From the NCBI RefSeq assembly GCF_021352225.1, contig NZ_JAAUVI010000001.1, positions 372,001-436,000 of the forward strand: a stretch of DNA of 64,000 nucleotides. Direction: 5' to 3'. Origin of the DNA: Methylobacterium sp. C25. Its GTDB lineage: Bacteria > Pseudomonadota > Alphaproteobacteria > Rhizobiales > Beijerinckiaceae. Position 1 is the stretch's first letter. Every line of letters begins with the position of its first letter. The notes under the pieces are model-generated. The model was given only the letters and a program-made list of their open reading frames with translations. It was not told the origin of the DNA and searched no databases. Position numbers and translations under genes: made by a program. Positions 24,587 through 33,837 of this stretch are shown piece after piece.

Positions 24587-24967
24587 TCAGCGCTTGATCT
24601 TCACGCGGGCCTTGCGGGCGGCGTAGCGCGCATCGCGTGCAGCCTTGCGCTCCTCGGCTTCCTGCATCTTGCGTGCGGCGAGTGCGGCGGCTTCCGCCTC
24701 TTCGCGCTCGATCTGGGCCTTGAGCTCGGCCTCCTCGCGGAGCCGCTTCTCCTCGGCCGCCTTGCGCTCGGCTTCGACGCGGGCGCGCTCGCGCTCGCGG
24801 GTCCGGTCCTCACGTGCCTTGGCGACCTCGGCGCGGGCCTTGGCCTTGGCGATCATCTCGGGATCGTCGAGGGCCGGCCGGGACTTGAACTTCTCAAGCA
24901 GGGCCGCCTTGGCATTCTGAGAATTCTGGCGGCGGTCGTCGAAATTGCGATAGTCGAATGCGCCCAT
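24587..24967 (-). CDS. DUF6481-like highly charged helical protein
   Basis: A 126-residue protein, MGAFDYRNFDDRRQNSQNAK onward. After a short start it is one long charged helix rich in Ala, Glu, Lys and Arg (RTRERERARVEAERKAAEEK), ending in a basic RKARVKIKR. The start F-x-(D/N)R-x-x-N-A-x-x-A-x-x-x-x-LEKFKSRP and the total layout fit DUF6481, a family frequent in Methylobacterium. Function unknown; a coiled-coil nucleic-acid or ribosome associated role would fit the charge. It has its own terminator. Confidence 0.75.
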   Translation of the reverse strand: MGAFDYRNFDDRRQNSQNAKAALLEKFKSRPALDDPEMIAKAKARAEVAKAREDRTRERERARVEAERKAAEEKRLREEAELKAQIEREEAEAAALAARKMQEAEERKAARDARYAARKARVKIKR

Positions 24968-25127
24968 CTGACCTTTCTCGTGTCGTGAGTCGAAACCCCG
25001 CCGGGGTCTGAGCAGAAATCCACGGCGGGAGGGACCCGGATCGAAGCCGGGTTACGCAACGGCGCAGCCGATGCACGTTTGCGCCGCAACAATCAACAGA
25101 AGGCGAGCTTCGGGCACGCCTTTCGCG

Positions 25128-25160
25128 GAAGATTTTCAGCAAGCGTTGCGCGAAATCTTC
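25128..25160. repeat. Inverted repeat between the csp and DUF6481 genes
   Basis: GAAGATTT-N17-AAATCTTC, perfect 8-base arms, in the 223-base gap downstream of the cold-shock gene. There is no T-run on either side, so it is not a typical terminator. Confidence 0.4.
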
Positions 25161-25190
25161 GAAGACGCTTAACGCTGATCTTAGGCGACC

Positions 25191-25400
25191 TCAGCCGGCC
25201 TGCAGGTTCACGGCCGCGGCCTTGCCGCTACGCTTATCGTTCTCGACATCGAAGCTCACCTTCTGACCTTCGGCGAGACCACGCAGGCCAGCCGCCTGAA
25301 CAGCCGAGACGTGAACGAACACGTCCTTGCCGCCGGTATCGGGCTGGATGAAGCCGTAACCCTTGATCTCATCGAACCATTTTACGGTACCCGTCTGCAT
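25191..25400 (-). CDS. cspA: CspA-family cold-shock protein
   Basis: A 69-residue cold-shock domain protein. The start [20 protein letters not shown] carries RNP1 (KGYGFI), and DVFVHVSAV is RNP2. It binds single-stranded RNA or DNA and melts RNA structure in the cytoplasm. The frame is open to 25466, but the added residues are not part of the fold and GGAG lies at a proper distance before the ATG at 25400. A shorter Lys/Glu surface than E. coli CspA is normal for alphaproteobacteria. Temperature control cannot be judged from sequence. Confidence 0.95.
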   Translation of the reverse strand: MQTGTVKWFDEIKGYGFIQPDTGGKDVFVHVSAVQAAGLRGLAEGQKVSFDVENDKRSGKAAAVNLQAG

Positions 25401-25862
25401 TCGGTCATCTCCGTTCTGCCGACCCTTTCCGCGTATCGTGCCCTGCCTCGATCGAGGCCGACGCATCCGTCACAGCGGAAGTCGTCACTCGGCCGCAGCA
25501 CTCCGTCGTGGACGGGTGCTGGCGAGGCGGCCGTGGGTCGCGCGATGGCCTTGAGTTAGGTCGCGCCCGCCGGAGCGACAAGAGTTCACAACCTGTTGGA
25601 ATCTCCCCCTCACGCTCTCGTCAACCGTAGGGAAGGGAGGGCGAAAAGGCCGCCAAGGTTGCCCCGCCCCCCACCTTGCGGCTAGGCTTGGCCATAACGA
25701 AAGCCGCAGAACAGCGTCCGGTCCGAGCCTTTCGACGGCTCGTCCCGACGCCCCGAGCGGCCTATCCGTCGAGGGGTGAGCAGATGGCAGACGGTTCGTT
25801 GGACATTCGCGGACAAAGCTTCGGTGCGCTGACGCACACGACTGGATGACCATCGCGATCCA
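25401..25862. other. Divergent intergenic region between cspA and tamA
   Basis: About 460 bases. It must hold the csp leader and promoter and the promoter of tamA-tamB. A 21-codon frame (ATG at 25783) with GGTGAG upstream was seen, but nothing supports it as a gene. Confidence 0.35.
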
Positions 25863-27872
25863 GTGCTTGTCCTGACCCCCTCGAGGGCCCCCAGTTTCCC
25901 TAGCCGCCGTTTCGGCCGCCAGCCCATCTTGGCGCTGACGATTGCGTGCATAGCCGCCTTGGCCGTGCCGCAGCCGGCCCGCGCCTTCGATTTCTTCGGC
26001 CTGTTCGGTTCGGAAGAGGAGCCGCCGCAGCCGAGTGCGACGGCTTTGCCCTATACGGTGCGCATCACCGGCGTCGACGACAACGACGTGGTGCAGGCCC
26101 TTCAGGACACCTCGACCCTCTATCGCCTGCGCCAGGAGGCGCCGCCCGACGGCGAGGGGCTGGTGCGCCGGGCCGAGGCCGACTTGCGTCGCCTCACCGA
26201 GGTTCTCTCCGGATACGGTTTCTACCAGGGCACGGTGACGATCCGCGTCGACGGCGTCACCGTCACCGGAGAATCGTCGCTCGCCGCGGCGGCCCGCGCG
26301 GCCGAGACCTCTCGCAGCCGTGCGCTGGTGCCGGTGAAGATCGTCGTCGATCTCGGCCCGGCCTACACGGTCCGCTCGGTCACCGTCCGCGACCGCGCCG
26401 GGCGCGGCTTCCCGAGCGACGTGCTGCCGCCGAAGATCCTCCGCGTCGAAGACGATGCGCCGGCCCGCTCGGCCACGGTGCTCGCCCGCGAGGCGAAGAT
26501 CGTCGACCGGTTCCGGTCGCTCGGCCATCCCTTCGCCAAGGTGATCTCGCGCGATCCGGTCGTCGACGACGCCGCGCACGTGATGGACGTGACCTTCACC
26601 GTCGATCCCGGCCCGAGGGCTGGCATCGGCGAGGTCGCCGTCTCGGGCGGCGAGGGCATCGACCCGGCGGTGATCCGCTCCTTCATCTATTCGGAGCCCG
26701 GCGATCCGTATTCGCCCAAGGCCATTTCCGAGATCCGCCGGACGGTGGCGAAGGTCGAGGGTGTCGGCGCGATCCGCGTGCGCGAGGGCGAGACGCTGGA
26801 TGCCAACGGCAACCTGCCGGTCTTCGTCGAGATCGGCGAGCGCGAGCGCAACCTGCTCGGCGTCGCGGCACGCTATTCCACCGTCGATGGGCCGGGCGTG
26901 CGCGCCTATTACGCCAACCGCAACCTGTTCGGCGGCGGCGAGACCCTGCGGATCGATGCCGACCTCTACTATCTCGGCCTCGGCTACGATCCCTTCGCGC
27001 AGCAGCGCAAATTCGCCGGCATAGACACGACGGGCCTCGGTGGCCGGCTCTCGGCGACCTTCGTGAAGCCGGCGCTCGCCGGCACCCGCAACGACCTTCT
27101 CGCGAACGTCTTCGTCACCCGCGAGGTGCAGCAGAGCTACCTCGTCGACGCCGCGGGCGCCTCGGTCGGCATCCGCCATCGCTTCTCCGACAGCTTCTCG
27201 GCCCAGGTCGGCATCGACGGCCAGGTCGGGCGCTCGAAGGACGCGCTGGGCACCGTCGACTACCGCCTGATCGGCGTGCCGGTCTCGGTGAATTACGACT
27301 CGACCGACAGCCTGCTCGACCCGACCAAGGGTGTGCGCCTCTCGGCCTCGGTAGCGCCCTATCCGAGCTTCCTCGGCTCCGATCCGGGCATCTTCGTCGC
27401 GAAGGCGCAGGGTTCGACCTATTACGCCCTCGACGAGGACGCGAACTACATCCTCGCCGGCCGCCTCGGCTTCGGCTCGGTCTCGGGCGCCTCGCTGTCG
27501 GAGATCCCGGACAATTTCCGCTTCTTCGGCGGCGGAGGCGGATCGGTGCGCGGGTTCGCCTATCGCACGCTGGGCCCGCGCGGACCCTTCAACCTGCCGA
27601 TCGGCGGCCGCAGCCTGCTGGAGGCCTCGGTCGAGGCCCGCATCAAGGTCACCGACACGATCGGCGTGGTGCCGTTCTTCGATGCCGGAACGGCCTTCGC
27701 CTCGTCCCTGCCCGATTTCGATGAACGTATCCGGACCGCGGCGGGCATCGGCCTGCGCTACTACACGGGCATCGGCCCGATCCGTGTCGACCTCGCTTTC
27801 CCGCTCGACACGATCAAGGGGTACCACGAGCGCCCGGTCGCCCTGTACATCAGCTTAGGGCAAGCGTTTTGA
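25863..27872 (+). CDS. tamA: TamA outer-membrane assembly factor (BamA/Omp85 family)
   Basis: A 669-residue Omp85 protein with signal peptide (about 20-42, PARAFD), POTRA-type repeats (about 60-330, e.g. YTVRITGVDDNDVV, YTVRSVTVRDRAG, AGIGEVAVSGGEG) and a C-terminal 16-strand barrel. Near the end, FFGGGGGSVRGFAYRTLGPR carries the VRGF motif of lid loop L6 and the protein ends in GQAF. TamA works with TamB to insert outer-membrane proteins and move lipids. The start is a GTG with a weak ribosome site. The stop overlaps the tamB start (TGATG). Confidence 0.9.
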   Translation: MLVLTPSRAPSFPSRRFGRQPILALTIACIAALAVPQPARAFDFFGLFGSEEEPPQPSATALPYTVRITGVDDNDVVQALQDTSTLYRLRQEAPPDGEGLVRRAEADLRRLTEVLSGYGFYQGTVTIRVDGVTVTGESSLAAAARAAETSRSRALVPVKIVVDLGPAYTVRSVTVRDRAGRGFPSDVLPPKILRVEDDAPARSATVLAREAKIVDRFRSLGHPFAKVISRDPVVDDAAHVMDVTFTVDPGPRAGIGEVAVSGGEGIDPAVIRSFIYSEPGDPYSPKAISEIRRTVAKVEGVGAIRVREGETLDANGNLPVFVEIGERERNLLGVAARYSTVDGPGVRAYYANRNLFGGGETLRIDADLYYLGLGYDPFAQQRKFAGIDTTGLGGRLSATFVKPALAGTRNDLLANVFVTREVQQSYLVDAAGASVGIRHRFSDSFSAQVGIDGQVGRSKDALGTVDYRLIGVPVSVNYDSTDSLLDPTKGVRLSASVAPYPSFLGSDPGIFVAKAQGSTYYALDEDANYILAGRLGFGSVSGASLSEIPDNFRFFGGGGGSVRGFAYRTLGPRGPFNLPIGGRSLLEASVEARIKVTDTIGVVPFFDAGTAFASSLPDFDERIRTAAGIGLRYYTGIGPIRVDLAFPLDTIKGYHERPVALYISLGQAF

Positions 27873-30800
27873 TGGTGGTTGCCGGAACGGCACGAAGCCG
27901 CGCGATCGCGGCGTTTCTCGTCCTGCTGCTCCTCGCAGTCGCGCTCCCCGTCGGGCTGTCCAGCGCTGCCGACGGCGAGAAGACGATGCTCGGCGGCCTG
28001 CTGTCGAAGACTCTCTCGACGCCGGCTTCCAAGGTGACGATCGGCGGCGTCGACGGGGCGCTCTCCTCCGATTCCACCATCCGCGACGTCACGATCAGCG
28101 ACCGCGACGGCGTCTGGCTGAAGCTCGACCGCGCCCGGCTCGTCTGGAGCCGTCTCGCGCTGCTCTCCGGGCGCCTACAGGTCGACAGCCTGGAGATCGG
28201 CCGCCTCGAGATCATGCGGAAGCCGCTGCCCGACCCCAACGCGGTGCCGGCCGAGGCGCCCGACGGCAAGCTGCTGCCGGACCTGCCGGTGAAGGTCGAG
28301 GTGAAGGGGTTTAAGCTCAACGAGCTCGTGCTGGGCGAGCCCATCGCCGGCCAGCCGGCGCGCCTCGCCGCCGACGGCACGATCAAGCTCGGCAACCCGT
28401 CCGAGGGCCTCGATCTGAATGTCGATGCCCGCCGCCTCGATGCCGCCGGGCGCTTCATCGCCAAGCTGCTCTTCGTGCCGAAGGGCGAGACGCTGGAACT
28501 CAAGACCAGCCTCGTCGAAGAGGCGCATGGCCTGCTCTCGAAGGCGGGTGGTCTTCCGGGCGAACCGCCGATCAACCTCAATCTCGAAGGCCACGGCACC
28601 CTCGATGCCTGGAACGCCCGGCTCGATTTCGATGCCGGGCCGGATATCGGCGCCAAGGGCACCGCCCGCATCTCCCGTATCGGCAAGGAGAGGCGGATGA
28701 GCCTCGATCTCGCCTCACGGATCGAGGGGCTGGTGCCGGGTCCCGCCGCGGCCATCCTCTCCGGCACCACGAAGCTCGAAGGCAGTCTCGGCTTCGCCGA
28801 TAGCGGCGCCTTCCGCATCGACCGCCTCGAGCTGACCTCGCGCACGGCCCGTCTCGCCGCGACCGGCGGGATCACCGCGGATCGCGTCGCCGACATGGCG
28901 ATCCAGGCCCGCGCCGTCCCGACCGAAGGCGGCGTTACCAAGGCGAACGAGACCGAGCTGCAGACCCTTGTCTTCGACGGCAGCCTGAAGGGCCCCCTCG
29001 CCTCCCCCGTGGTGAAGGGCGCGCTCAATGCCGCCGGCCTTCGCACCAGGGAATCGTCTCTCGACCGGATCGAAGCCAAGATTGGGGCCGAGCCGATCGG
29101 CAACGATCCCAAGGCCACCCGCTTCGCCCTGATGGCGGATGCCAAGATCGAGGGCCTGCGCCTCGCCGACCCGGCCCTGCGCCGCGCCATCGGCTCGCGC
29201 GCCGCGCTCACCCTGCGCGCGGCCTCGACGACCGACGGCAATCTCGACGTCTCGACCCTGACCCTCGACGCCGACACGGCCCGGCTGACCTATGCCGGCC
29301 GCATCGGCCAAAACACCCTCACTGGCAATGTCGAAGCCGCGCTCGCCGATATCGGCGCTTTCTCGGGCATGGCGGGCCGGACGCTCGCCGGCCGTCTCGA
29401 CGCCAAGGCCGCGCTCAGCGGCGACCCGGCCCGCAAATCCGTCGCGGCCGATCTCGACCTGCGCGGCCAGGGCCTCGTCCTCGGCATCGACGCCGCCGAC
29501 CGTCTGCTCGGCCGCGAACCGACCCTGACGGGCCGGGTCTCTCAGGCCTTCGACGGCTACGGCTTCGACCGGCTGAAGCTCGCCGGCGCCACGATCGCCG
29601 CGACCCTGCAGGGCCAGGCGACCCAATCCCAGGCCGACGTCACAGGCCGCGTCGATCTCAGCGACCTCGCCGCCCTCGACGGGCGCCTGAAGGGTCACGC
29701 GGGTCTCGACGCCCACCTCACCGGCTCGCTCCTGTCGCCGTCTCTGACCGCGACCATCGCCGTGCCGGAGGCTTCGGCGAATGCGAAGCCGATCCGGAAC
29801 ATGCGCATCGACGCGGTCCTCGCCGACCTGACCAACGCGCTCAACGGCACCGTGCGGCTCAGCGGCAGCGTCGCCGAGAAGCCGCTGACCGGCGAGGCGC
29901 GGATTGCGAGGCCCGCGCCGAAGGAGTTCTCGCTCGACCAGCTCGCCTTCGCGCTCGGCTCCGTCACGCTCGACGGCCGCGCGGCCGTGAACATCGACAC
30001 ACTGTTGAGCGAGGGCCGCATTGCGCTGCGCGCCGGCAATCTCGACGATCTCTCACCCCTGGCGCTCGCGCCGATGGGCGGCAATCTCGATGCGGCGATC
30101 ACGCTGTCCCGCGAGGGCGGTCGCCAGGACGCCGCCATCCGCGCCACGGGCGCCTCGCTGCGCTACGACCGCTACGGCCTCGCCCGGCTCGATGCCGACC
30201 TGACGGCGCGCGACGTCCGCGCCCATCCCTCGCTGGACGGCCGGCTCAATGCGGACCGGCTCGTCGCGGCTGGCCAGACGATCGACACGGTGCGCTTGAA
30301 TGCCGCCGGGACGCCAACGGCGAGCGACGTCACCTTGACGGCCCAAGCGCGCGGCTTCGCCCTCGACGGTGCCGCCCGGCTGGTGCCGGGCAGCGCGACC
30401 AGGATCGAGCTGCAGCGCTTCTCGGCCACCCGCGGCGGCGACAAGGTCGCGCTCGCGGGGCCAGCCAGCGTGACCATCGAGGACGGCGCGGCCGTGATCG
30501 ACGGTTTGAGCATCGCAGCAGGCTCCGGCCGTGTCAGCGTGCAGGGCCGCGCCGGCAAGACCCTCGACCTGAAGGTCGGCATCCGCGCCCTGCCGCTGGC
30601 CATGGCCCGCATCGCCTCGCCGAGCCTCGCGCTCTCGGGCACCGTCGAAGGCGATGCCGACATTCACGGCTCGGCGCAGCGCCCCGAGGGGCATTACGCG
30701 CTCACGGTATCGCGACTCGTCGCGCCGGAGACCCGCAAGGCCGGCCTGCCGCCGATCGATGCCAAGGCGAGCGGCACGCTGAGCGACGGTGCCGCCAGCA

Positions 30801-32209
30801 TCGATGGCCGCGTCTCGGCCGGGCGCGGCGCCGAGGTCACCGTCGCAGGCTCCATCCCGATCGAGCCGGGCGGCGCGCTCGCGCTGAAGGCCCGCGGTAG
30901 CCTCGATGCGGCGATGGCCAATTCCCTGCTAAGCACCGGCGGCCAGCGCGTCGGCGGCCGCGTCGCCCTCGATGCGGGCGTCAGCGGCACCATCGCCGCG
31001 CCGCGCGTCGAAGGCTCTGCCACGCTGACGGGCGGCAGCATCACCGATCCGCTGAACGGCATCCGCCTTACCGACATCCAGGGCCGCGTCACCGGCCAGG
31101 GCGAGACCATCGTGCTCGAACGCCTGACGGCCGCGACCCGCAACGGCGGCCGCCTCTCGGTCGATGGCCGCGTCGCGTTGCAGCCGGCCTCGGGCTTTCC
31201 CGGCTCCCTGCGCATCACCGCCGACAAGGCCGAGCTCGTCTCGAGCCCGCTGATGACGGCGGTGACGAACCTCAACCTCGCACTGAGCGGCCCGCTCGCC
31301 CAGAAACCCAAGATCGGCGGTCGGGTCGATGTCGTCTCCATCGACGTCTCGGTGCCCGACCGGCTGCCTGCCACGGTGCAGCCGCTGCCCGGCATCCGCC
31401 ACGTCAACGCGACGCCGGCGGTTCGCGCCCGCCTCGCCAAGCGGGCCGACCGCAAGGCGCAGATCGCCGCCGCCGGCCGCAAGGGCAAGGCCGTCGCGCC
31501 GTTCGATGCCACCCTCGACCTCGTGATCAGCGCGCCGAACCGCATCTTCGTGCGCGGGCGCGGCATCGATGCCGAACTCGGCGGCGAGCTGCGCGTGAGC
31601 GGCTCCTCACGCGATCCGCGTGCCAACGGCGATTTCGAGATGCGCCGCGGCAAGATCAGCATCGTCGGCCAGCGCCTCGACTTCACCCGTGGACGCCTGA
31701 ACTTCAACGGCGATGTGACGGCACCCGAACTCGACTTCATCGCGGAGACGAAGGCGTCCGACGTGACGGCCCGTGTCGCCGTCACCGGCCCCGCGAACCA
31801 GCCCGCCTTCGCGCTGACCTCCGATCCGGCCCTGCCGCAGGACGAGGTTCTCTCGCGCATCCTGTTCAAGAAGGCCTCCGGCAGCCTGTCACCGTTCCAG
31901 GCCTTGCAGCTCGCCCAGGCCGCTGCGCAGCTCTCCGGCGCATCCGGCGGCCCCGACGCGTTCGAGGCGGCCCGCAAGGGACTTGGGCTCGACAGCCTCG
32001 ACGTCTCCACCGGCGCCAGCGGCGGCCCGGCGGTCGGCGCCTCGCGCTACATTGCCAAGGATCTCAGCGTCGGCGTGAAGGCGGGCGCCAAACCCGCCGA
32101 CACGGCCGCGACGGTCAATTACGACCTCACCCGCCGGATCAAGCTCAACGGCGAGGCCGGCAGCGACGGCCGCACCTCTCTCGGCGTCGGCGCCGAGTGG
32201 GAATGGTGA
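27872..32209 (+). CDS. tamB: TamB translocation/assembly module protein (DUF490)
   Basis: A 1445-residue protein with one N-terminal membrane segment (about residues 10-32) and a very long beta-rich periplasmic region of repeats, many with the pattern (L/I)xxxGxxxxxx(L/V). The last part is the DUF490/TamB domain: FEMRRGKISIVGQRLDFTRGRLNFNGD, then ASDVTARVAVTGPANQPAFALTSDPALPQDEVLSRILF. It ends in Trp (GAEWEW), as TamB C-termini do. It spans the periplasm as a lipid-groove bridge and partners TamA in the outer membrane. It overlaps tamA by one base, so the two are coupled. Confidence 0.93.
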   Translation: MVVAGTARSRAIAAFLVLLLLAVALPVGLSSAADGEKTMLGGLLSKTLSTPASKVTIGGVDGALSSDSTIRDVTISDRDGVWLKLDRARLVWSRLALLSGRLQVDSLEIGRLEIMRKPLPDPNAVPAEAPDGKLLPDLPVKVEVKGFKLNELVLGEPIAGQPARLAADGTIKLGNPSEGLDLNVDARRLDAAGRFIAKLLFVPKGETLELKTSLVEEAHGLLSKAGGLPGEPPINLNLEGHGTLDAWNARLDFDAGPDIGAKGTARISRIGKERRMSLDLASRIEGLVPGPAAAILSGTTKLEGSLGFADSGAFRIDRLELTSRTARLAATGGITADRVADMAIQARAVPTEGGVTKANETELQTLVFDGSLKGPLASPVVKGALNAAGLRTRESSLDRIEAKIGAEPIGNDPKATRFALMADAKIEGLRLADPALRRAIGSRAALTLRAASTTDGNLDVSTLTLDADTARLTYAGRIGQNTLTGNVEAALADIGAFSGMAGRTLAGRLDAKAALSGDPARKSVAADLDLRGQGLVLGIDAADRLLGREPTLTGRVSQAFDGYGFDRLKLAGATIAATLQGQATQSQADVTGRVDLSDLAALDGRLKGHAGLDAHLTGSLLSPSLTATIAVPEASANAKPIRNMRIDAVLADLTNALNGTVRLSGSVAEKPLTGEARIARPAPKEFSLDQLAFALGSVTLDGRAAVNIDTLLSEGRIALRAGNLDDLSPLALAPMGGNLDAAITLSREGGRQDAAIRATGASLRYDRYGLARLDADLTARDVRAHPSLDGRLNADRLVAAGQTIDTVRLNAAGTPTASDVTLTAQARGFALDGAARLVPGSATRIELQRFSATRGGDKVALAGPASVTIEDGAAVIDGLSIAAGSGRVSVQGRAGKTLDLKVGIRALPLAMARIASPSLALSGTVEGDADIHGSAQRPEGHYALTVSRLVAPETRKAGLPPIDAKASGTLSDGAASIDGRVSAGRGAEVTVAGSIPIEPGGALALKARGSLDAAMANSLLSTGGQRVGGRVALDAGVSGTIAAPRVEGSATLTGGSITDPLNGIRLTDIQGRVTGQGETIVLERLTAATRNGGRLSVDGRVALQPASGFPGSLRITADKAELVSSPLMTAVTNLNLALSGPLAQKPKIGGRVDVVSIDVSVPDRLPATVQPLPGIRHVNATPAVRARLAKRADRKAQIAAAGRKGKAVAPFDATLDLVISAPNRIFVRGRGIDAELGGELRVSGSSRDPRANGDFEMRRGKISIVGQRLDFTRGRLNFNGDVTAPELDFIAETKASDVTARVAVTGPANQPAFALTSDPALPQDEVLSRILFKKASGSLSPFQALQLAQAAAQLSGASGGPDAFEAARKGLGLDSLDVSTGASGGPAVGASRYIAKDLSVGVKAGAKPADTAATVNYDLTRRIKLNGEAGSDGRTSLGVGAEWEW

Positions 32210-32310
32210 GGTTCGGCGAGGCACGTCTGCGCAGCTGACGCACGACACGCGGCAACGGTCGAAGCACGTGGGTCGTTTGATCGGATCAGCATCGGCCAAC
32301 GGTCGGGTTC

Positions 32311-32730
32311 ATGCCTTTCGTCAACGTCACGCGGCTGCGGCTGCGCTCGTTCCGCTACCTGCCCCCCTTCCTATGGATGGCGTTTCGGACCAGTCGTCAG
32401 GCGCGGCAGGCTCAGGGCTTGCTGTCCGGCTCGGTCCTTTCCGACCGCGTCATGACGTTCTGGACCCTGACGATGTGGGACGACCAGGACAGCATGCGCC
32501 GCTACATGACGGCGGGCGCGCATCGCGCCGCAATGCCCCGTCTCATGACATGGTGCGACGAGGCTTCGGTCGTCCATTGGACGCAGGCGGAGCCGACTCT
32601 GCCCTCGTGGCAGGTTGCGGACCAGCACATGCGAAGCGAGGGACGACCATCGAAGGTGAGGTTTCCCAGCCCCGATCACGCAACGCTCGCGTATCGCCCA
32701 CCGCGAATGGGACGAGGCGCCCCGCTCTGA
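32311..32730 (+). CDS. DUF3291/ABM-like ferredoxin-fold protein
   Basis: A 139-residue protein starting MPFVNVTRLRLRSFRYLPPF. The middle SDRVMTFWTLTMWDDQDSMRRYMTAGAHRAAMPRLMTWCDEAS matches DUF3291-type proteins, which share the dimeric ferredoxin fold of antibiotic-biosynthesis-type monooxygenases: a W-T-(L)-(T/S)-x-W strand followed by a helix with (Y/F)-x-x-x-x-x-H. Function unknown; some such proteins bind heme or aromatic compounds. It stands alone 100 bases after tamB. Confidence 0.7.
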   Translation: MPFVNVTRLRLRSFRYLPPFLWMAFRTSRQARQAQGLLSGSVLSDRVMTFWTLTMWDDQDSMRRYMTAGAHRAAMPRLMTWCDEASVVHWTQAEPTLPSWQVADQHMRSEGRPSKVRFPSPDHATLAYRPPRMGRGAPL

Positions 32731-32752
32731 GGGTTCGCGCCGGGCGCCCACG

Positions 32753-32777
32753 AAAAAGGGGCCGGTCACCCGGCCCC
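32753..32777 (-). terminator. Rho-independent terminator of the small secreted-protein gene
   Basis: On the minus strand GGGGCCGG-GTGA-CCGGCCCC is followed by TTTTTCG. It ends the transcript of the gene at 32803-33042, 25 bases after its stop codon. Confidence 0.88.
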
Positions 32778-32802
32778 TCGACAGCGTCAGCTGTCTTCTA
32801 AA

Positions 32803-33042
32803 TCAGTAATCGTAGCCGCGGCGGTAGCCACGATCATGGTCGCGGAAACGCTGCTGACGATAGTAGCTGTCCTCGCGGTCGCGTCGCGCCCATTCACGGT
32901 CGCGTTCACGCTGTCCGCGGCTCCTCAGATCGACGCCCGGACCATCAGGGCCGATCGTGATACGCTGAGCAGAAGCAGGTACGGCTGCAGCCATGGTGGC
33001 GGCAAGGATGGAGCCGGCGAGCATAATCTTCATGGTCTTCAC
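32803..33042 (-). CDS. Small secreted Arg/Asp/Tyr-rich protein, candidate EcfG target
   Basis: A 79-residue protein with a signal peptide (residues 1-25, ASAQ) and a mature part of repeated RD/RE/YR elements (RDREDSYYRQQRFRDHDRGYRRGYDY), probably unstructured and strongly charged. A perfect AGGAGG lies before the GTG at 33042 with a 6-base gap, which decides the start over the ATG nine bases later. A GGAAC-N16-TGTT sequence upstream suggests control by the general stress sigma factor EcfG. It has its own terminator. No family is recognised. Confidence 0.75.
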   Translation of the reverse strand: MKTMKIMLAGSILAATMAAAVPASAQRITIGPDGPGVDLRSRGQRERDREWARRDREDSYYRQQRFRDHDRGYRRGYDY

Positions 33043-33078
33043 AGTAGACCTCCTTTCTCATGCTACGGTTGTGAGGCC

Positions 33079-33103
33079 AACACGGGGCGGCCGGCATCGT
33101 TCC
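33079..33103 (-). promoter_or_regulatory. Candidate EcfG (general stress) promoter
   Basis: On the minus strand GGAAC (33103-33099) is followed after 16 bases by TGTT (33082-33079). The consensus is GGAAC-N16/17-CGTT, so one base of the -10 differs. It lies 37 bases before the GTG of the small secreted protein. Confidence 0.5.
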
Positions 33104-33263
33104 GAAAAAAGTTTAGCGCTGTTTTCGAAGGATCTCTGCCAGTTCACGGCCAATTGATGCGCCATTGAACGAAGCCTGAACATCCCGCGCACTTTTGCCG
33201 AATGCTCCATTCGAGAATTTTTACTCCACCTTCGCTCGCGAATAGTTTTCGGTCGATCTGAAC

Positions 33264-33767
33264 ATGCCTGCACGCGAATTGATCTTCTTTCCCGACGCTC
33301 GGCTGGGCAGCGTCGCTCAGCCCGTCGAGACGTGGGACGAGGAGTTGCGTGCCCTCGCCGAAGAGGTTTTCGAGGCGTTGTGCGCCGTGTCCGCCATCGG
33401 GCTCACGGCGCCGCATATCGGCGTGCCGTCACGCCTCGTCGTGATCCGTTTGCAGCCGGATCTGGCGCATGTCGTTTACGTGAACCCGCAGATCGTCGAG
33501 GCTTCGCCGGACAGGGCGCCGCAGGTCGAGGGCAGCGTATCGATGCCCGGCGTCTCGGAGCCGGTCGAGCGAGCGACGCGCATCCGCGTGCGCTACCGCG
33601 ATCTCGATGGCTTGGAGCAGGAAGAGGAGGCCGAGGGCTTCCTCGCAGCCTGCCTCCAGCACGAGATCGACCAGCTCGACGGCACCTTCTGGATCGAGAG
33701 GCTCACGCGATTGCGGCGGGAGCGCGCGGTGAAGCGCTACGCGAAACTCCGGCGCGCCAACGCCTGA
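33264..33767 (+). CDS. Peptide-deformylase-like protein lacking two metal ligands
   Basis: A 167-residue protein with the full peptide-deformylase fold. Motif 1 is AIGLTAPHIG (residues 44-53; the usual GxGLAAxQ Gln is His51). Motif 2, normally EGCLS, is E89-G90-S91-V92-S93, so the Cys metal ligand is Ser. Motif 3, normally QHExDHL, is Q132-H133-E134-I135-D136-Q137-L138, so the second His ligand is Gln. Only one of three metal ligands remains along with the catalytic Glu. Deformylation is therefore doubtful; a moonlighting or regulatory role is possible. It stands alone; the housekeeping def gene is not in the window. Confidence 0.88.
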   Translation: MPARELIFFPDARLGSVAQPVETWDEELRALAEEVFEALCAVSAIGLTAPHIGVPSRLVVIRLQPDLAHVVYVNPQIVEASPDRAPQVEGSVSMPGVSEPVERATRIRVRYRDLDGLEQEEEAEGFLAACLQHEIDQLDGTFWIERLTRLRRERAVKRYAKLRRANA

Positions 33768-33837
33768 GCCCAAAGGTCGTATCGCTCCCTGTGTGGACGC
33801 CGTGCTAAAGCCCGGGCGGCATCTCTCGGACAGGTCG

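Noticed and set aside
25783..25848. 21-codon frame with GGTGAG upstream, before tamA
   Set aside because: Too short, no recognisable features, only a possible leader peptide by chance.
25485..27827. 780-codon open frame on the minus strand across tamA
   Set aside because: Shadow of the GC-rich tamA gene; composition is Arg/Asp/Gly/Val-heavy without domains, while the plus strand has full TamA features.
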